This document shows positions 32,354 through 43,745 of a DNA stretch of 64,000 nt, one piece after another. Origin of the DNA: Lichina pygmaea (Eukaryota > Ascomycota > Lichinomycetes > Lichinales > Lichinaceae). The stretch is from assembly GCA_963422465.1 (NCBI GenBank), contig OY730173.1, forward strand, positions 3,410,001 through 3,474,000. Reading direction: 5' to 3'. A program made the translations under genes and the position numbers. Under the pieces are notes generated by a model. The model saw nothing but the letters and a program-made list of their open reading frames with translations, was not told the DNA's origin and did not search any database. The stretch's first letter is position 1. The number at the start of each line of letters is the position of its first letter.

Positions 32354-35300
32354 ATGCCCGTCCGCCCTCCTGGGCTTGCAAAGAATTGGTCGTGGTCGAT
32401 CAAACTTCCGAGGAGCACATTTCTTGCCCCACAGTCAAAATCCGAGCAAGCAGAATTACTGTCGAGATGCACGGACGATTTGTATGCGTGGCAGCGTCGA
32501 CGGCGGCCTGTGGAAAACACCTTCGTCCTCCATGATGGGCCTCCTTACGCCAACGGAAAAGTGCACATTGGACACGCCCTGAATAAGATACTGAAAGATG
32601 TCATCTGCCGAACTGAGCTGGCCTTTGGACGAAGAGTCGATTACGTGCCGGGCTGGGACTGTCATGGACTGCCCATCGAGCTCAAAGCGTTGCAGCGATG
32701 GGCCAAGACGCCCGGTTGTAGTCCTCGAGCGCAGAGACCGCTCGGCGCTGTAGCGGTGAGAGAAGCGGCCAGAGAGCTCGCATACCAGACTATCGCGGGG
32801 CAAAAGGACTCGTTCAAGCGATGGGGAATCATGGCCGACTGGAGGGACTCGTGGACGACCATGGACACAACGTTTGAGCTGCAGCAGCTTGCAGTGTTTC
32901 AAGATATGCTCCAGCAAGGTCAGAACGAATCGTCTCGATTCATGTCTTCGTTCGCTCTCTAAAGCAATCATAGGGCTGATATATCGGCAATTCAAGCCCG
33001 TGTACTGGTCCCCATCATCCCGGACGGCCTTGGCCGAAGCGGAGCTTGAGTACGATGAGAATCACAAGTCGACGGCTGCCTTCGTCCGCTTTCCCGTCGT
33101 GGGCATGCCCCCGGAGCTAGCCAATGACCCGTCAGTCGGTTCTGATCAGCTTGGTGCGTTGATATGGACGACGACCCCTTGGACATTACCGGCGAACGAG
33201 GCCATTGCGGTCAACCCGGGTCTATCGTACGCGGTGCTGAAGACGCCGAGCTGGGGTCAACTGCTGGTGGCAGAATCGCGGATCGCGTATCTTTCCGACG
33301 CCTGCTTGGAGGGCTCAAGCTATGTTGTCAAGGGATCCATCCCAGGGAGTGTTCTCGCAGGGAGGACAAGATACATCCACCCGCTGCGTGGCAGGGATTC
33401 ACGGCCGCAGCCGGTCATCAACGCCAACTTTGTCTCGGAAGATTCTGGGACCGGGCTGGTGCACTGCGCCCCTGGTCACGGTATGGAAGACTACGAAGTG
33501 TGTAAGAGCCACGGAATCGCCGTTACCGCCCCGGTAGACGACGAAGGTCGCTTCACCAAGGAGGCATCCCGGCTGGCTGGGAAAGAGGTTTTGTCCAGTG
33601 GATCAAGTGAAGTTCTCACTTGGCTTCGAGAACTCGATGCCCTGGTCAAAAGCTACACCTACCGGCACAAGTACCCTTATGACTGGCGGACGAAGTTGCC
33701 GGTCATCGTTCGCGCGACGAGGCAATGGTTTGCAAACGTCGACCGCATCAAGGAGAGTGCGAAGAAGCTGGTCGCTGCGGCCGAATTCCTTCCTATCAGC
33801 GGCCGAGCACGGTTGGAGAGCTTTCTAGGCGGGCGAAGCGAGTGGTGCATATCGAGGCAACGAGCATGGGGCGTGCCAATTCCCGCTCTGTACCACAAGG
33901 TGACGGGTGACGCTCTTCTCACTCCGGACTCTGTCGGGCACATGATATCCGTCATTGAACGGCGGGGAATTGATGCCTGGTGGACCGACGCGGATGACGA
34001 TCCAGCTTGGATCCCGCCAGATTTTCTGGCTCGGGATCCGCCAGCTGCTTATCGGCGCGGTCAGGACACGATGGACGTCTGGTTTGATAGCGGTACCAGC
34101 TGGACGCAGATCGACAGGAACTCTGCGATGGGCAAGGACGCGTTGGCCGATGTGTACCTCGAAGGTACCGATCAACATCGAGGCTGGTTCCAGTCTAGCC
34201 TCTTGACCTACTGCGCCCACCGCAGCGCCTCCTCTGCCGGTCTTGACTCTCCCCGTCGGTTGCCATTGTTCAAGAAGCTCATCACCCACGGCTTCACGCT
34301 GGACTCGGATGGAAGGAAGATGAGCAAGTCGGTTGGCAACGTGATTTCACCTGAGCAGATCATGAACGGGTCACTTGACACATTCAAAGCAGGCCAGAAG
34401 AGCGAGGCGAAAACGACGCGAACTACTCAACGCGGCGCTGATTGGATCGATCTGACAACTCTTCGGCTCTGGGTTGCTAGCAGCGACTACACGAAGGATG
34501 TTACCATCAGCCAGCAGACACTGACTGCAGTCAGGGCCAGCGCGCAGAAGTTTGGCCTCACGCTGAAGTGGATACTGGGGAACTTGAACGATTTTGACCC
34601 GAGTTCGACCGTGCCGTACGACTTGCTTTCGAAGATTGACCAGATCGCTCTTTTACAGTTGTCTCGCGTGAATGGAAAGCTGCTTGAGCTGTACAAGCAG
34701 TACGAGTACTCAAATGGTAAGTACTCCTCCACTCTGAGGGCTTGAGGCGCCAACGCAGCCGGCTAATCTTGTCTATAGCAATGGCGGTACTCAACAATTG
34801 GGTCAATGGAGAACTCTCTTCCTTCTACTTTGATATCATCAAAGACCGGCTATACTGTGACAATGCTACGGGTCTTAGTCGGCGGAAGGCTCAAACCGTT
34901 CTGTTGCACGTCTTGAATCATTTCGTGGCCTTCCTTGCTCCTGTCACACCTGCTCTTGTGGAGAGAGCCTGGAAATATTTCCCGCCCGCTCTCCGGAAAC
35001 ACGAGATCCATCCGTTACAACGAGTTTTCAAAAGCACACCCCCAGAATGGTCAAACGCAGACCTGGCAAGGGACCTGCCCTGGCTGCTCTGCGCAAAGGA
35101 TGCCGTCAACGCCGCACTCGAGGAAGGCCGCAACGAGAAGCAGCTCCAGCAGTCGACGGAGTCTGTTGTACACATGTCATTTGCCGCCATAGACCGCGAC
35201 TCATCCACCATAGATCACCGTTTCGATTTCTTCAAGCGCTACGAAGTTGAGCTGGCAGACCTCTTTGTCACGGCTGGCGTGGTCCTCCAGCAGCCACGTC

Positions 35301-35599
35301 ACATGTCTGAGGCCGCCCTAATAGAGGAAGGTTCGCCAAATGCGAGCTGGACGCGTTGGCGTCGTCTCCCTACCATCGGCGATGATTTCATCCCTCTCCG
35401 TACAGTGCCGTCGGATCGTGCGAAATGTGACCGGTGTTGGAAATACACGGTGTCTCGTCCACCCGCTGTGGCTGGTGGCAAAGAGGAGGACGACGCCGCT
35501 CTGGCTGACAGTCTCTGTCAGCGATGTCGGGACGTCGTTTCTGCACTAACAGAGCCAGCCGCAGCACCATCCTTGGACGCTGCTTCACCTACTTCTTGA
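32354..35599 (+). CDS. ISM1: Mitochondrial isoleucyl-tRNA synthetase
   Basis: Class I synthetase charging mitochondrial tRNA-Ile. Three exons (32354-32918, 32974-34716, 34779-35599) encode 1042 residues. The HIGH motif is in [16 protein letters not shown] and the KMSKS loop in [10 protein letters not shown]. The editing domain shows [15 protein letters not shown] and [16 protein letters not shown], and the Ile-pocket [14 protein letters not shown] is intact. A C-terminal zinc finger of the bacterial/mitochondrial IleRS type is present (CDRCWKYTV ... CQRCRDVV). Introns are 55 and 62 bp (donors GTCAGA, GTAAGT). The N terminus before [12 protein letters not shown] is very short, so the mitochondrial presequence is weak or lies in an undetected upstream exon. 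Organelle type is inferred from the bacterial-like sequence. Confidence 0.94.
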
Positions 35600-36112
35600 A
35601 CGCGCTGGAACGGCATAGTTCTAGCTCTCCCCCAAATCTACAATTACGCTTCTCACACGTTTCTCGATCGGTGAATGACACAGTTCTGCACGGTGCACCC
35701 GGTAGAAGTACCTATCCGTGGCCACAAATATGACCAATACTGCCGTTGAGATTGGAGATCTGCGGCAATAGAGCGTCGTTCCCGAGCTATTGATTCGAGT
35801 GGCAATGAGCCTGTGGGGTTTTGGCAGATAACATGCGTCTGTCAAGAAGTTCATCGAAACGATGAGTAGCGAGGAGAAGGATTCGCCCAGGAATGTGGAT
35901 TTCATCGGAGATGCTAAACCTTGACAGCGATGGAGTCCAGTGGGAATAAGCCCGTGACGTTCTCAGCATACCACACGCGTCATTCAAGCCATTTCATCGA
36001 CATGATAGGTAGTGACGAGTAGCAAGGAGGGGGGTTTGTCCGGGACTATGGATTCAGTTAGAGATGCCAAACCTTGATAAACTCCCAGACGACTTCACCA
36101 GAGCTGCTGTGG
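35600..36112. other. Convergent intergenic region with diverged duplications
   Basis: Between the stop codons of ISM1 and the acidic unknown gene. About half of it is built from diverged copies of the same sequence (see the repeat at 35847-36175). Confidence 0.5.
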
Positions 36113-36175
36113 TCAATCTGCGTCAACCTTGATAAATCCCCAGACGATCTCATCGGAGCTGCTCTCTTCAATCTT
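35847..36175. repeat. Diverged tandem duplications overlapping a gene 3' end
   Basis: Copy A (35847 onward) reads GTTCATCGAAACGATGAGTAG ... GAGATGCTAAACCTTGACAGC. Copy B (35990 onward) has TTTCATCGACATGATAGGTAG ... GAGATGCCAAACCTTGATAAAC. The segment AACCTTGATAAACTCCCAGACGAC of copy B recurs at 36125 as the last codons of the neighbouring minus-strand gene (AACCTTGATAAATCCCCAGACGAT), followed by related GGAGCTGCT and TCAATCT words. This looks like a local duplication of the gene's terminal segment followed by decay. Confidence 0.6.
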
Positions 36176-36575
36176 CGCCAAGCCTCCCTCCGCTCCGGTG
36201 CCCACACGCCAGAGCTCGTCGTAGTGGGTCATGAGCAAGACGTAGCCGCCCCCGGGCCTCTGCCGGACGCAGAACTTCTCCCAGTCGCGGTGGCGGTCGG
36301 CCGAGCAGCGCAGTCGGCCCTTGCCGTCGTGGCCCAGTAGCTTGCCCGAGACCGGGTTCCGGAAGCCGAGCCAGCCCTTGCTCTGCTCGCATGCCCAGTA
36401 CATCGAGCCCCAGCTGCCCGGTTCGGCCAGCACCACTCGCCCGTCCCGCAGCGTGATCACGCGACCGGACGAGGCGCAGCAGATCATGAAGGTCGAGCCG
36501 GGCCAGGGAACGGGGTTGGAGACGGACTTGGCTCCGTCGACCGGGTGATCGTAGACGTCGTCTTCCAACACGACT

Positions 36576-36607
<32 letters not shown>

Positions 36608-36862
36608 CTCCTCCTCCTCCTCGACTTTGGGTAGTCGGTCGTCATCGTCCTCCGGCAGCTGAGAGGCGGCGCTTTCAGGCGGAGTGGCGCCTGACCAGTG
36701 ACTTGGGTCGTCAGGCTCTGACGGAGGTCCTTCTCCAACTTTATCGCCGGCCGCGTTGTCTTGCAGTTTCATGGCTTCAGAAGGCGCCGCCGCCCAAAAT
36801 GACCAGAAGTCCGGGCGGTCGGGCTCAGGGACAGATACGGCTTTGCCCTGGTCAGGGGCCAT
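36113..36862 (-). CDS. Acidic, probable beta-trefoil (fascin-like) protein, unknown function
   Basis: A single exon of 249 residues with an ATG at 36862. The N-terminal 100 residues are disordered and very acidic (a Glu run followed by ten Asp). The C-terminal 130 residues are folded and rich in Trp, Cys and Gly: GSTFMICCASSGRVITLRDG, SWGSMYWACEQSKGWLGFRN, KLLGHDGKGRLRCSADRHRD, WEKFCVRQRPGGGYVLLM and EIVWGFIKVD at the end. The repeated pattern of short strands with GLGHDGKG-like turns recalls fascin/trefoil folds and matches a family of uncharacterised Pezizomycotina proteins. No catalytic site is visible. A diverged copy of its last codons lies immediately downstream. Confidence 0.72.
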
Positions 36863-39179
36863 GTTCGGCTCTGGGGTTTTGATGAGATTTACTGTCGGTA
36901 TGATGGCTATAGAGCTACCGTCAGATCACTCTTTGTTGGAGATCACGCAGTAGAGTAAGTACTGTAGTGCAGAACGTACGAGGGGAAAAGAGCACTGTTG
37001 TTGGTCTTTTGGAATGGGACGTGGTCAGGCAGCGTCGTGGTTACTCAGGGGGGAGTGGTAGTAGATGGTACCAGACTCTATTGCGTCGTTGGTGGTTTAT
37101 GCTGAAATCCACCCATCAACGATATGCCCCGATGCTTCATTCACAAACAATCTCCACTTGCTAGATGTAGCCTCCTTGGCGCCTTATTTGAGCAGACTGT
37201 GCGTCAACTACCAGTGGGTCTAACGCGAAACATCTTTTGTCGAGCTCACGAAGATATCTTTCTTGGCTCTAAACCAGTGAAGACGGATGATCTTGACGTA
37301 TTGGTGCGTTACTACAGCTTGTCAACGGTCTAATTGTTCGGCCAGTTGGATTGGTGATCGTGTAGTTGTTGAAGGCTTTGAACGCCTTTGTAGGCAAAGG
37401 CATCTCTGAGTACAGCACCTTCACTGGCTACCCTGCACAGATTTCACTGCCTCATTTTAGAGTGGGTCAATGCCTCCAGCGGTGCTTGGCCATGTACAAG
37501 GTGATAGCACAACCTCCGACGAAAGTGTCCGGTGGCGGGATGGTTGAGCTGCTGTGGGTCAGGGAGTGTTGGTGGAAGTGTCCACACGCAGACCTTTGCT
37601 CTGGTACGAACCGGTATACCGAAGCCGGGCTTTTTAGAAGTGCATATCTGTGCTGGAGAATAAATCCCATGATGAATCAGGCTCGAGACTTGCTGGATAG
37701 TATGCAAGTAGATACAGAATGACCGAAATGATAGAAAAAAAAAATTAATACGATAGACGATGCGGGATTCGAACGCCGCACCTCTCATAGCTCCAGTAGG
37801 CGGATATACCGCCACCTGAATCGAACGCCTCCATACCCATGGGTGAACCTTGGTCAAGTGCAATACAGTATGGTGGCATCCATTACACCATGAGTGTTCT
37901 TTCCACTTGAAACTAATCGTCTGGTGGTGGGGTCGGGAGAAAGAATATATATCCTGATACGTGCAGGTGGTGCTGCTTTGAGGTCGGATATCGCCGGAAG
38001 TGAGCTGGAGGCCTGTGGGCTTGGGCTACCGTAGGCTAAAGGCGGTGTCGTCGGCAAGCTCCTGCTCCAATACGTAGGATGAAAACACTGTTGTCGGCGG
38101 GCTTGCCATGATACAACGGGCTATGTCAACTATACAGATGTGTAGAGTCACATGACAGCATCAGAGGGCTTCAGCCCAGCAGACCGGCGACGGCCAAAGT
38201 AGGGAACCAGCGCACACACACGCAACGTAGGCTGTATTTCTAGCAGTATGCCTATCTCACCAAAAAGATGAACATCTAGGTCATTGTTCTTGCGTTTGAC
38301 AGGAAACAAGCCGTGGCAGTGGGAACTGCACATATAGATATTTCTTCCAATGTGGTCAAAACACATCCTACGATCATGGAGGGCAAGATTTATAACGGAG
38401 CCAAGTGCGACTATGGCGACGATGGTCAGTGGCGACGGTGGAGACGATTGATCCCAAGGCAAACAAGAAGTACAAGCAACACGAACAACACGAACAAGGA
38501 CGAGAAGTGGAAGGAAAAGGGTAGCGCGGCTGAAGCTACCAGACGCGCTGCGCTAGCCAGATGCCAGACATGCGAGGCAAGAAGTAGCGGAAGCTTCCTT
38601 CAGCAAGTGGCATTTGCTCGCGCAGAAGGTAGCGTCGACAAGAGACACTCGATTGCGCCAACAAGCGCGACTGACGTCCCTTGGTACAGCCCGGAAGTAT
38701 ACTGGTAGGGGCTCTCCTGACAGAGCTCAGGGCTCGGTTCCTGAGTCTGGTGGGCGCTATAGACCCAGAGGACTCGAGAACATATCCGAGGGTGATTTTG
38801 AAGGGCCGTAGTATAGAATAGCTCTATAGGGAGGGGTTCAGGTGGTCCTTATCCTATTCCGTTGGGCAGAAGCTGTGTCACAGGCAAGGCGTCCGAGAAA
38901 GGGAGGCTCGCGCGTGGATACGACCGTGTGGACGGCCTGGGTCCGGATGGAGATGATCACGGCGGTAAGGGTCCGGGTAAAGTATCATCAAGAGTGAAAG
39001 GAAACCGAAAAAAGGAAACGTAAGAGAGACGTGTGCTGGTCGATGGTACTAGTCCTTCATCGACTTGGTAAAAACAGCATGCCTCGAAATGATAAGAATA
39101 TGCACCACCATCCGAGGCAGGTGGAGCGGCGGCGGCAACAAGGGGGGACGGCCATGGCTCCTCCTCGAGATGTGATGGC
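36863..39179. other. 2.3-kb intergenic region with a tRNA-like relic
   Basis: No protein gene could be supported. It contains an A run (37736-37744), and on the minus strand a tRNA-like B-box word GTTCGAATCC near 37762-37771 with a second degenerate B-box-like word near 37820. Open frames of 70-130 codons occur but have no coherent domains or splice logic. Confidence 0.4.
37756..37840 (-). other. Possible tRNA-derived relic (B-box-like motifs)
   Basis: The minus strand reads GCGGCGTTCGAATCCCGCATCGTC, close to a tRNA T-arm (B box GGTTCGANNCC). The T stem, however, cannot pair as five base pairs around a seven-nucleotide loop, and no matching acceptor strand is found upstream. A hairpin GGCGGTATATCCGCC sits where an anticodon arm would be. 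It is therefore at best a decayed tRNA or tRNA-derived SINE fragment. Confidence 0.25.
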
Positions 39180-39605
39180 TCAGCTTCCTCGAGACGACGA
39201 CGGCGAGTTCCGCAAGTGGTTCAAGAAATTCTGCCAGAGCGTGGCCAGCTCATTCCGTAGGCGATCATTGTCCTGGAGGACCTGTTCCAGCACGACGTGC
39301 TGGCGCGTCAAGACGCGCTCGAGCCGCTGCCCTTGCAACTCGACCTGGCTGCTCAGGTCTTGGCGCAACCGACCCATATCGTCCTGCATCGACTCTTGTG
39401 TCGATCGGATGCCGTCCGATTGTCGCACTAGGTAGTCGAACACGGCGGGATTGAGATGATTGGTGACGCTGGCCACGCTGGCGTTGGGGTCCGTAGTGGT
39501 GTTGATGTCGCGTCGTCTGCTGAACTCCGATGGCGAATCCACCATCTCGGATCCCGGGCGGCGAGACGCATGGGACCGCTCGTCGGGGACACTGCTGTCT
39601 ACCGT

Positions 39606-39641
<36 letters not shown>

Positions 39642-42002
39642 ATAAGGCTCTCCAGCGTTGGCAAAGTGCGACACGCTGCTCTGCGTGCGTAGACCGGAGG
39701 ACGAATCGAACACCATCGGTCGCACCGAATGCTTGATGTTCCGCAGCTGCTCCACAGTGCCAGGTCCCGATCTGACGATCTTGATCCCGTGCTCGGGCGC
39801 GGCGCTTCTCCAGGCGAAGCTGGTCGAGGTGGCCTTCGACCCGGGCGACCTTTCGGACGACCGCCTCGAGGACCGACGAAGCGGGAACTCCTTCGGCGCT
39901 CGTCTGGTACTCTTGCGCTTCCTCTTGCCTGCCTCTTGCGCTTTGGGACTGATTCCCGACTGAGCGGGCGAGATGGGGGCCCCTGCTTCTTCACCGAACG
40001 GCATGTCCGTCGCGGGTTTGGGGTCCTTGGTCCGGACCGAAACACGCCCGGTCGGACGGGGGCCCGAGGATTGCGTTCCGTGCGTCATGAGCCGCGGGAG
40101 CGCCGATAGCTGCTTCGCAAAGCTGTTCGTAGAGCTGCCGGTCACCGACGATCGGCTCAGCCTCCGCGCAGACGATCCCAGCTTTATCTTCGGCTTCGTT
40201 GGTGGTCGAAGTGCCGACTTCTGTGGAAGGGCTGGAACCGGGAGAGACTTGGGCAACATGGCGGCGGAAGACGCTCGGTAAGCGCCCGGATCCGTCTCCG
40301 GGAGAAGGCTCGGGTTGTCCCCCAGCAGCGTGAAGGCCACGCTTGAGATGTGCAGATGTTGCATTGGCGGTCCTTTGGTGTCTCTTTGGGGGTACTTCGC
40401 CTTGGAGGCCTGGGCAGATCCCTCATCTTCCCGCTCGCTGACGTCCTGCCAGTTCGACGACTGTTGACCGTCGAATGGCTCCATTGTCAATTGCGTCACC
40501 GGCTTGCTCGGGACAGATGTCGAGCCAATCCGGGGTCTGGCACGAGTCGCAACGGCTTCGTTTTTCCGGCTCTTGACCCTCATCACGCCGCCGCCTCTGC
40601 CTTTTGGCCCAAGGATGCTGGTCCGCGATGACCTCCTCCGCCTGCTTGTTGCTCGCCGTGCAAGCTCCGCGGCCCGGCCACGACGCCTCTTCCAGGGCGT
40701 CTTTGACCACTCCACACCGATTACGCCCCGTCCTCCGTCCTCGAACTTTCTTTTGGCAAGCAGGAGCCCACATACGCTGTACACGGCAACCTTGCCATCG
40801 GCACGACCCACAGCAATGATCGCTTCGGATGCGCCGTCTGATCCCTCTGCAACTCTCACGCCTTCGGCCACTCGTTCTTCGCCTCCGAGTCGCTCCCCAC
40901 GATCGTCATTGTCTCGGTCGTCTCTTGTGACGGGGAGCAGCACGGAAAGGCTGTTGACCGGTGCATGAGCATGCCAGGTGTTGACGACGCGCCCTTCACC
41001 ACCAGATGTCAATTTGAAGTCGATGACGCTACATCGGCCATCGGGGCCCCCGACAACAACCCTCGACGGCGAGGATGGAAGAAAAGCAATGGCTGTAATA
41101 TGGTGTCGGCCTCTTCGTATGGTGGCTGGCGTAGATCCGATATCGCAATCTTGCAGGATCGCAACGGTCGGCGGGCCGTCGCTCGAATTGCTTGATGGGA
41201 CGAGTCCGCCGGGGCGCGTACTCCCAAACAAGCCGACCTCAGCGCTACGCCCTGCTCTGGCCCTGCCAATCCTTTGCTGGCCGCCATCGTCCGGATGAAA
41301 CAAACGCTTGGCATCATAGATAGCGATGGCGCCATCGGCGAACGAAAGAGCAAAAATGTTCGTCTCGATCGGGTGGAATGCGGCGGCCGTGACGGCGGTC
41401 GAGGACGCGCGCGACTGCAGCTGGAAAGCCGGAGCGTAAGGGTTGAGCCTCTGAAGCAAGACTACGGGAGGCGAGGCCGAGGCCGAGACAAGTAGTTCCC
41501 CCGTCGGCGAGAGACCTAGGCAGGTAGGCGCAGACGGATGCACATTCAGCGCGTCGAGAGCAGATGGATCGTTCAAGGCGTATGACTGCACCGAGTTCCG
41601 AAGCGAGGTTGTGAAGTAGAGCCGGTGGGAGGCCTCGTCGTAGCACAGATGTCGCAAGTGACCCTCATGCCGCCAATTAGCATCACGATCCCCAGCAGGA
41701 CGCAATGCTTGGCTCGAAACATCTGCACTCTTCAGCTGGTACGCTTCATGCGAGTTCCGCGTGGTGTCGTGCAAGACGACCAGCTCCGCGTCGGCCACGG
41801 CCAGGAGCCGACGCTCTCGGCCAACGCGCCTTGCAACCAGGACTCCTCCGGCCGCTGACCGGAAAAGCTTCAAAGCGCCAGCGGCGGTCCAGGAGTAGAC
41901 GCAACGGTCGGTGGTCACCACCAGCTCATAGTGTCTTGGTAGCTCGAGATCCAGAGTCTGCGTGGACCAGCTCTCCAGCTGTGAGGGGTCCTTTTCGATC
42001 AT
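39180..42002 (-). CDS. Large WD40-repeat protein with C-terminal coiled coil
   Basis: Intronless, 940 residues, ATG at 42002. The N-terminal half folds as a beta-propeller: HYELVVTTDRCVYSWTAAGA, LLAVADAELVVLHDT, LSPTGELLVSASASPPVVLL, TAAAFHPIETNIFALSFADG, ITAIAFLPSSPSRVVVGGPD and AIIAVGRADGKVAVYSVCGL. The middle is basic and disordered (RRGRAAELARRATSRRRRS). It contains an 11-Pro run encoded by a GGC/CCG repeat and a PSEFSRR segment. The last 85 residues are a predicted coiled coil (DGIRSTQESMQDDMGRLRQ, QHVVLEQVLQDNDRLRNEL). WD40 plus C-terminal coiled coil is the layout of the gamma-tubulin-recruiting protein NEDD1, but I cannot confirm orthology. It could equally be another Pezizomycotina WD40 scaffold. 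Confidence 0.8.
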
Positions 42003-42922
42003 TGTCAGTCATTGTTCGGTCAAAGTTGCTCAGGGCTTTCCGTCTCTCACCTAGGAACCCGATCTAGCAGGAGTGAGGGGAGACGAGTGAAGCGGTCCCA
42101 TGCTGCTGACCGGTGTCATCACTTCTTCTTTATGTCAGGTTGGTCTGACCACTGGGATTCCACCCCCCCTTGTTGCATACGTTGTCACGTGCCTTTCCAC
42201 GTGACCCTTACACATCCATATAGACGTCTCCATAGCAACAGTAGCTCTAGGAATATCATCACCCGATTCGACCCCTTCGGCCCTATCTATCGTTCAGTTG
42301 GTAGCAATACCCCGTTGGGGCCTAGGGATCGGGTGACGAGACGACAGGATGAGCAGCCAGCGGCCAGCCAGAGAGCACGAGCCCGGCCACAAGACTGAGA
42401 CTCGGATCAAGACCTGTCGCATCAGCCCTAGAGACCAGCGGACACCCAGAATGACCCTGTCATGAGGCCACGATGCTAGCTGGACGACCGGAGAAGCCAC
42501 AGGAGAAGGCAGGCGCCAACCGGCGGCCTAGCCAGCAGGAGAGACAGTTTGCGCCTGGGATGCGCGTGCGTGGCAAGAAGCCTACGCAGAACTCGGACTC
42601 GAACAAGGGGAAGACCAGCTTGACTGGGTTTAGGAGTATCCAGGACCTAAGAAGGACCCAGAGGAGTCCTTGGAGGATCCACCCCAACTCCAGGGTGGCA
42701 AGTGACAGGACCGCGAGCGCAATTACCCATCAAGGAAGGCGCCAGGTACAGCCAAAGGTACCATACCACAAGAAGGTTAACGGGAAGGAACCAACCCCAT
42801 TAAACAGACCCGAGGATGTAGATTGCCACCACCTGATATGCTGTTTTTGTGGGATTTGAATTCGGAAAGGACAGGAGTAGAGCCAGCGGGAGGACCCCTT
42901 GAACAGGGGATTGAGAAAAGGG

Positions 42923-43453
42923 ATGCCACCAGTAACCTTCCACATTGTGAACACTACCCAGCAGAGTTCAAGGCAAGGAGACACCAACAAGACGTCAAAG
43001 GCCTGCTCAGAACCTGCTTCTCAAATGTCAAACTTGAAGGGCACTTCTCCAAAGCCTACGATAACCTCTTGGGACCTACACCCGGAGGACCAGAACCCTA
43101 TTGACCTGGAGATATCGTCAGCATCAACATTGTCAAGAAAGGGCAGTGAGAGTCAAGGGGTCCCCACAGCAAAGAGGACAAGAACATACTCCGCCATAGC
43201 TTTCCCCACAAACCACATACACTTGATACACGTTAGTGGTGCTGACTGGGATAACATTGACAACTTCATCGAGAGGGTGGAACTGGTCTTCAAGCCACAG
43301 GCCTTGTTGTACAGCACAGCCAAACAGAAGGCTGTAAAGTTAAAGATGTTAACATTGAATCTGCCTGGCAAAGTGGAGGACTATTACCGGACCCTGGACA
43401 AGGAGGATCACTACTTCTGGGACAAGGTGACTGAACACCTGCTCCTAGAATGA
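42923..43453 (+). mobile_element. Gag-like fragment of a retrotransposon
   Basis: A 176-codon open frame starts at ATG 42923. Its C-terminal half reads VSGADWDNIDNFIERVEL, then KAVKLKMLTLNLPGKVEDYY and KEDHYFWDKVTEHLLLE. The order (hydrophobic/acidic entry, a helix with LNLPGK-EDYY, then FWDKVTEHLL) is that of retrotransposon Gag domains of the Ty3/gypsy type. The frame stops at TGA just where Gag proteins normally continue, and no protease or reverse transcriptase follows. Upstream frames at 42470-42860 are Gln/Arg-rich and may belong to the same element. It is an inactive relic; assignment to a clade is uncertain. Confidence 0.5.
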
Positions 43454-43544
43454 AAACCTTCTCTGCGGCCCCTGGGCGGGCGCCATCCTACCGAGGAACT
43501 ATAGAACAAAAAAAGTGACTGCTTGGCAGTCAAGTAGGGGGGAG

Positions 43545-43745
43545 CTGATCCCGGGCCCAGGAAAACTAGGAGAAAAGACCAAGACGTAAGAACCACGGAG
43601 CCAGGGCGACTGCTGCCCGATGGTTAGAGGTCAGCTACTGGAAGTTAGTTGTGGAGGTGAGCTGTCACAGCACCCGTCACTTGCTGGCGAAGCGCTGGCA
43701 CTGGAGGATCACATACTTAGCTGTCTCCCACTGCCACCTACAGGA
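43545..43745 (-). mobile_element. 3' fragment of a Tad-like LINE, with stop codons
   Basis: Reading the minus strand gives ETAKYVILQCQRFASK, stop, RVL, stop, ... RAAVALAPWFLRLGLFS, stop, FSWA. This is the end of a non-LTR retrotransposon polyprotein, with the usual T-HVIL-C-P-F finger and a WLLR-G-L-QF end. It aligns base by base with the copy at 56690-56930. Two of its four stops correspond to C-to-T changes relative to that copy (CGA to TGA, CAG to TAG), as RIP would produce. Confidence 0.65.

Noticed and set aside
38313-38708. 131-codon plus-strand frame in the 36.9-39.2 kb gap
   Set aside because: Asn/Arg-rich with no motif; intron signals around it are absent.
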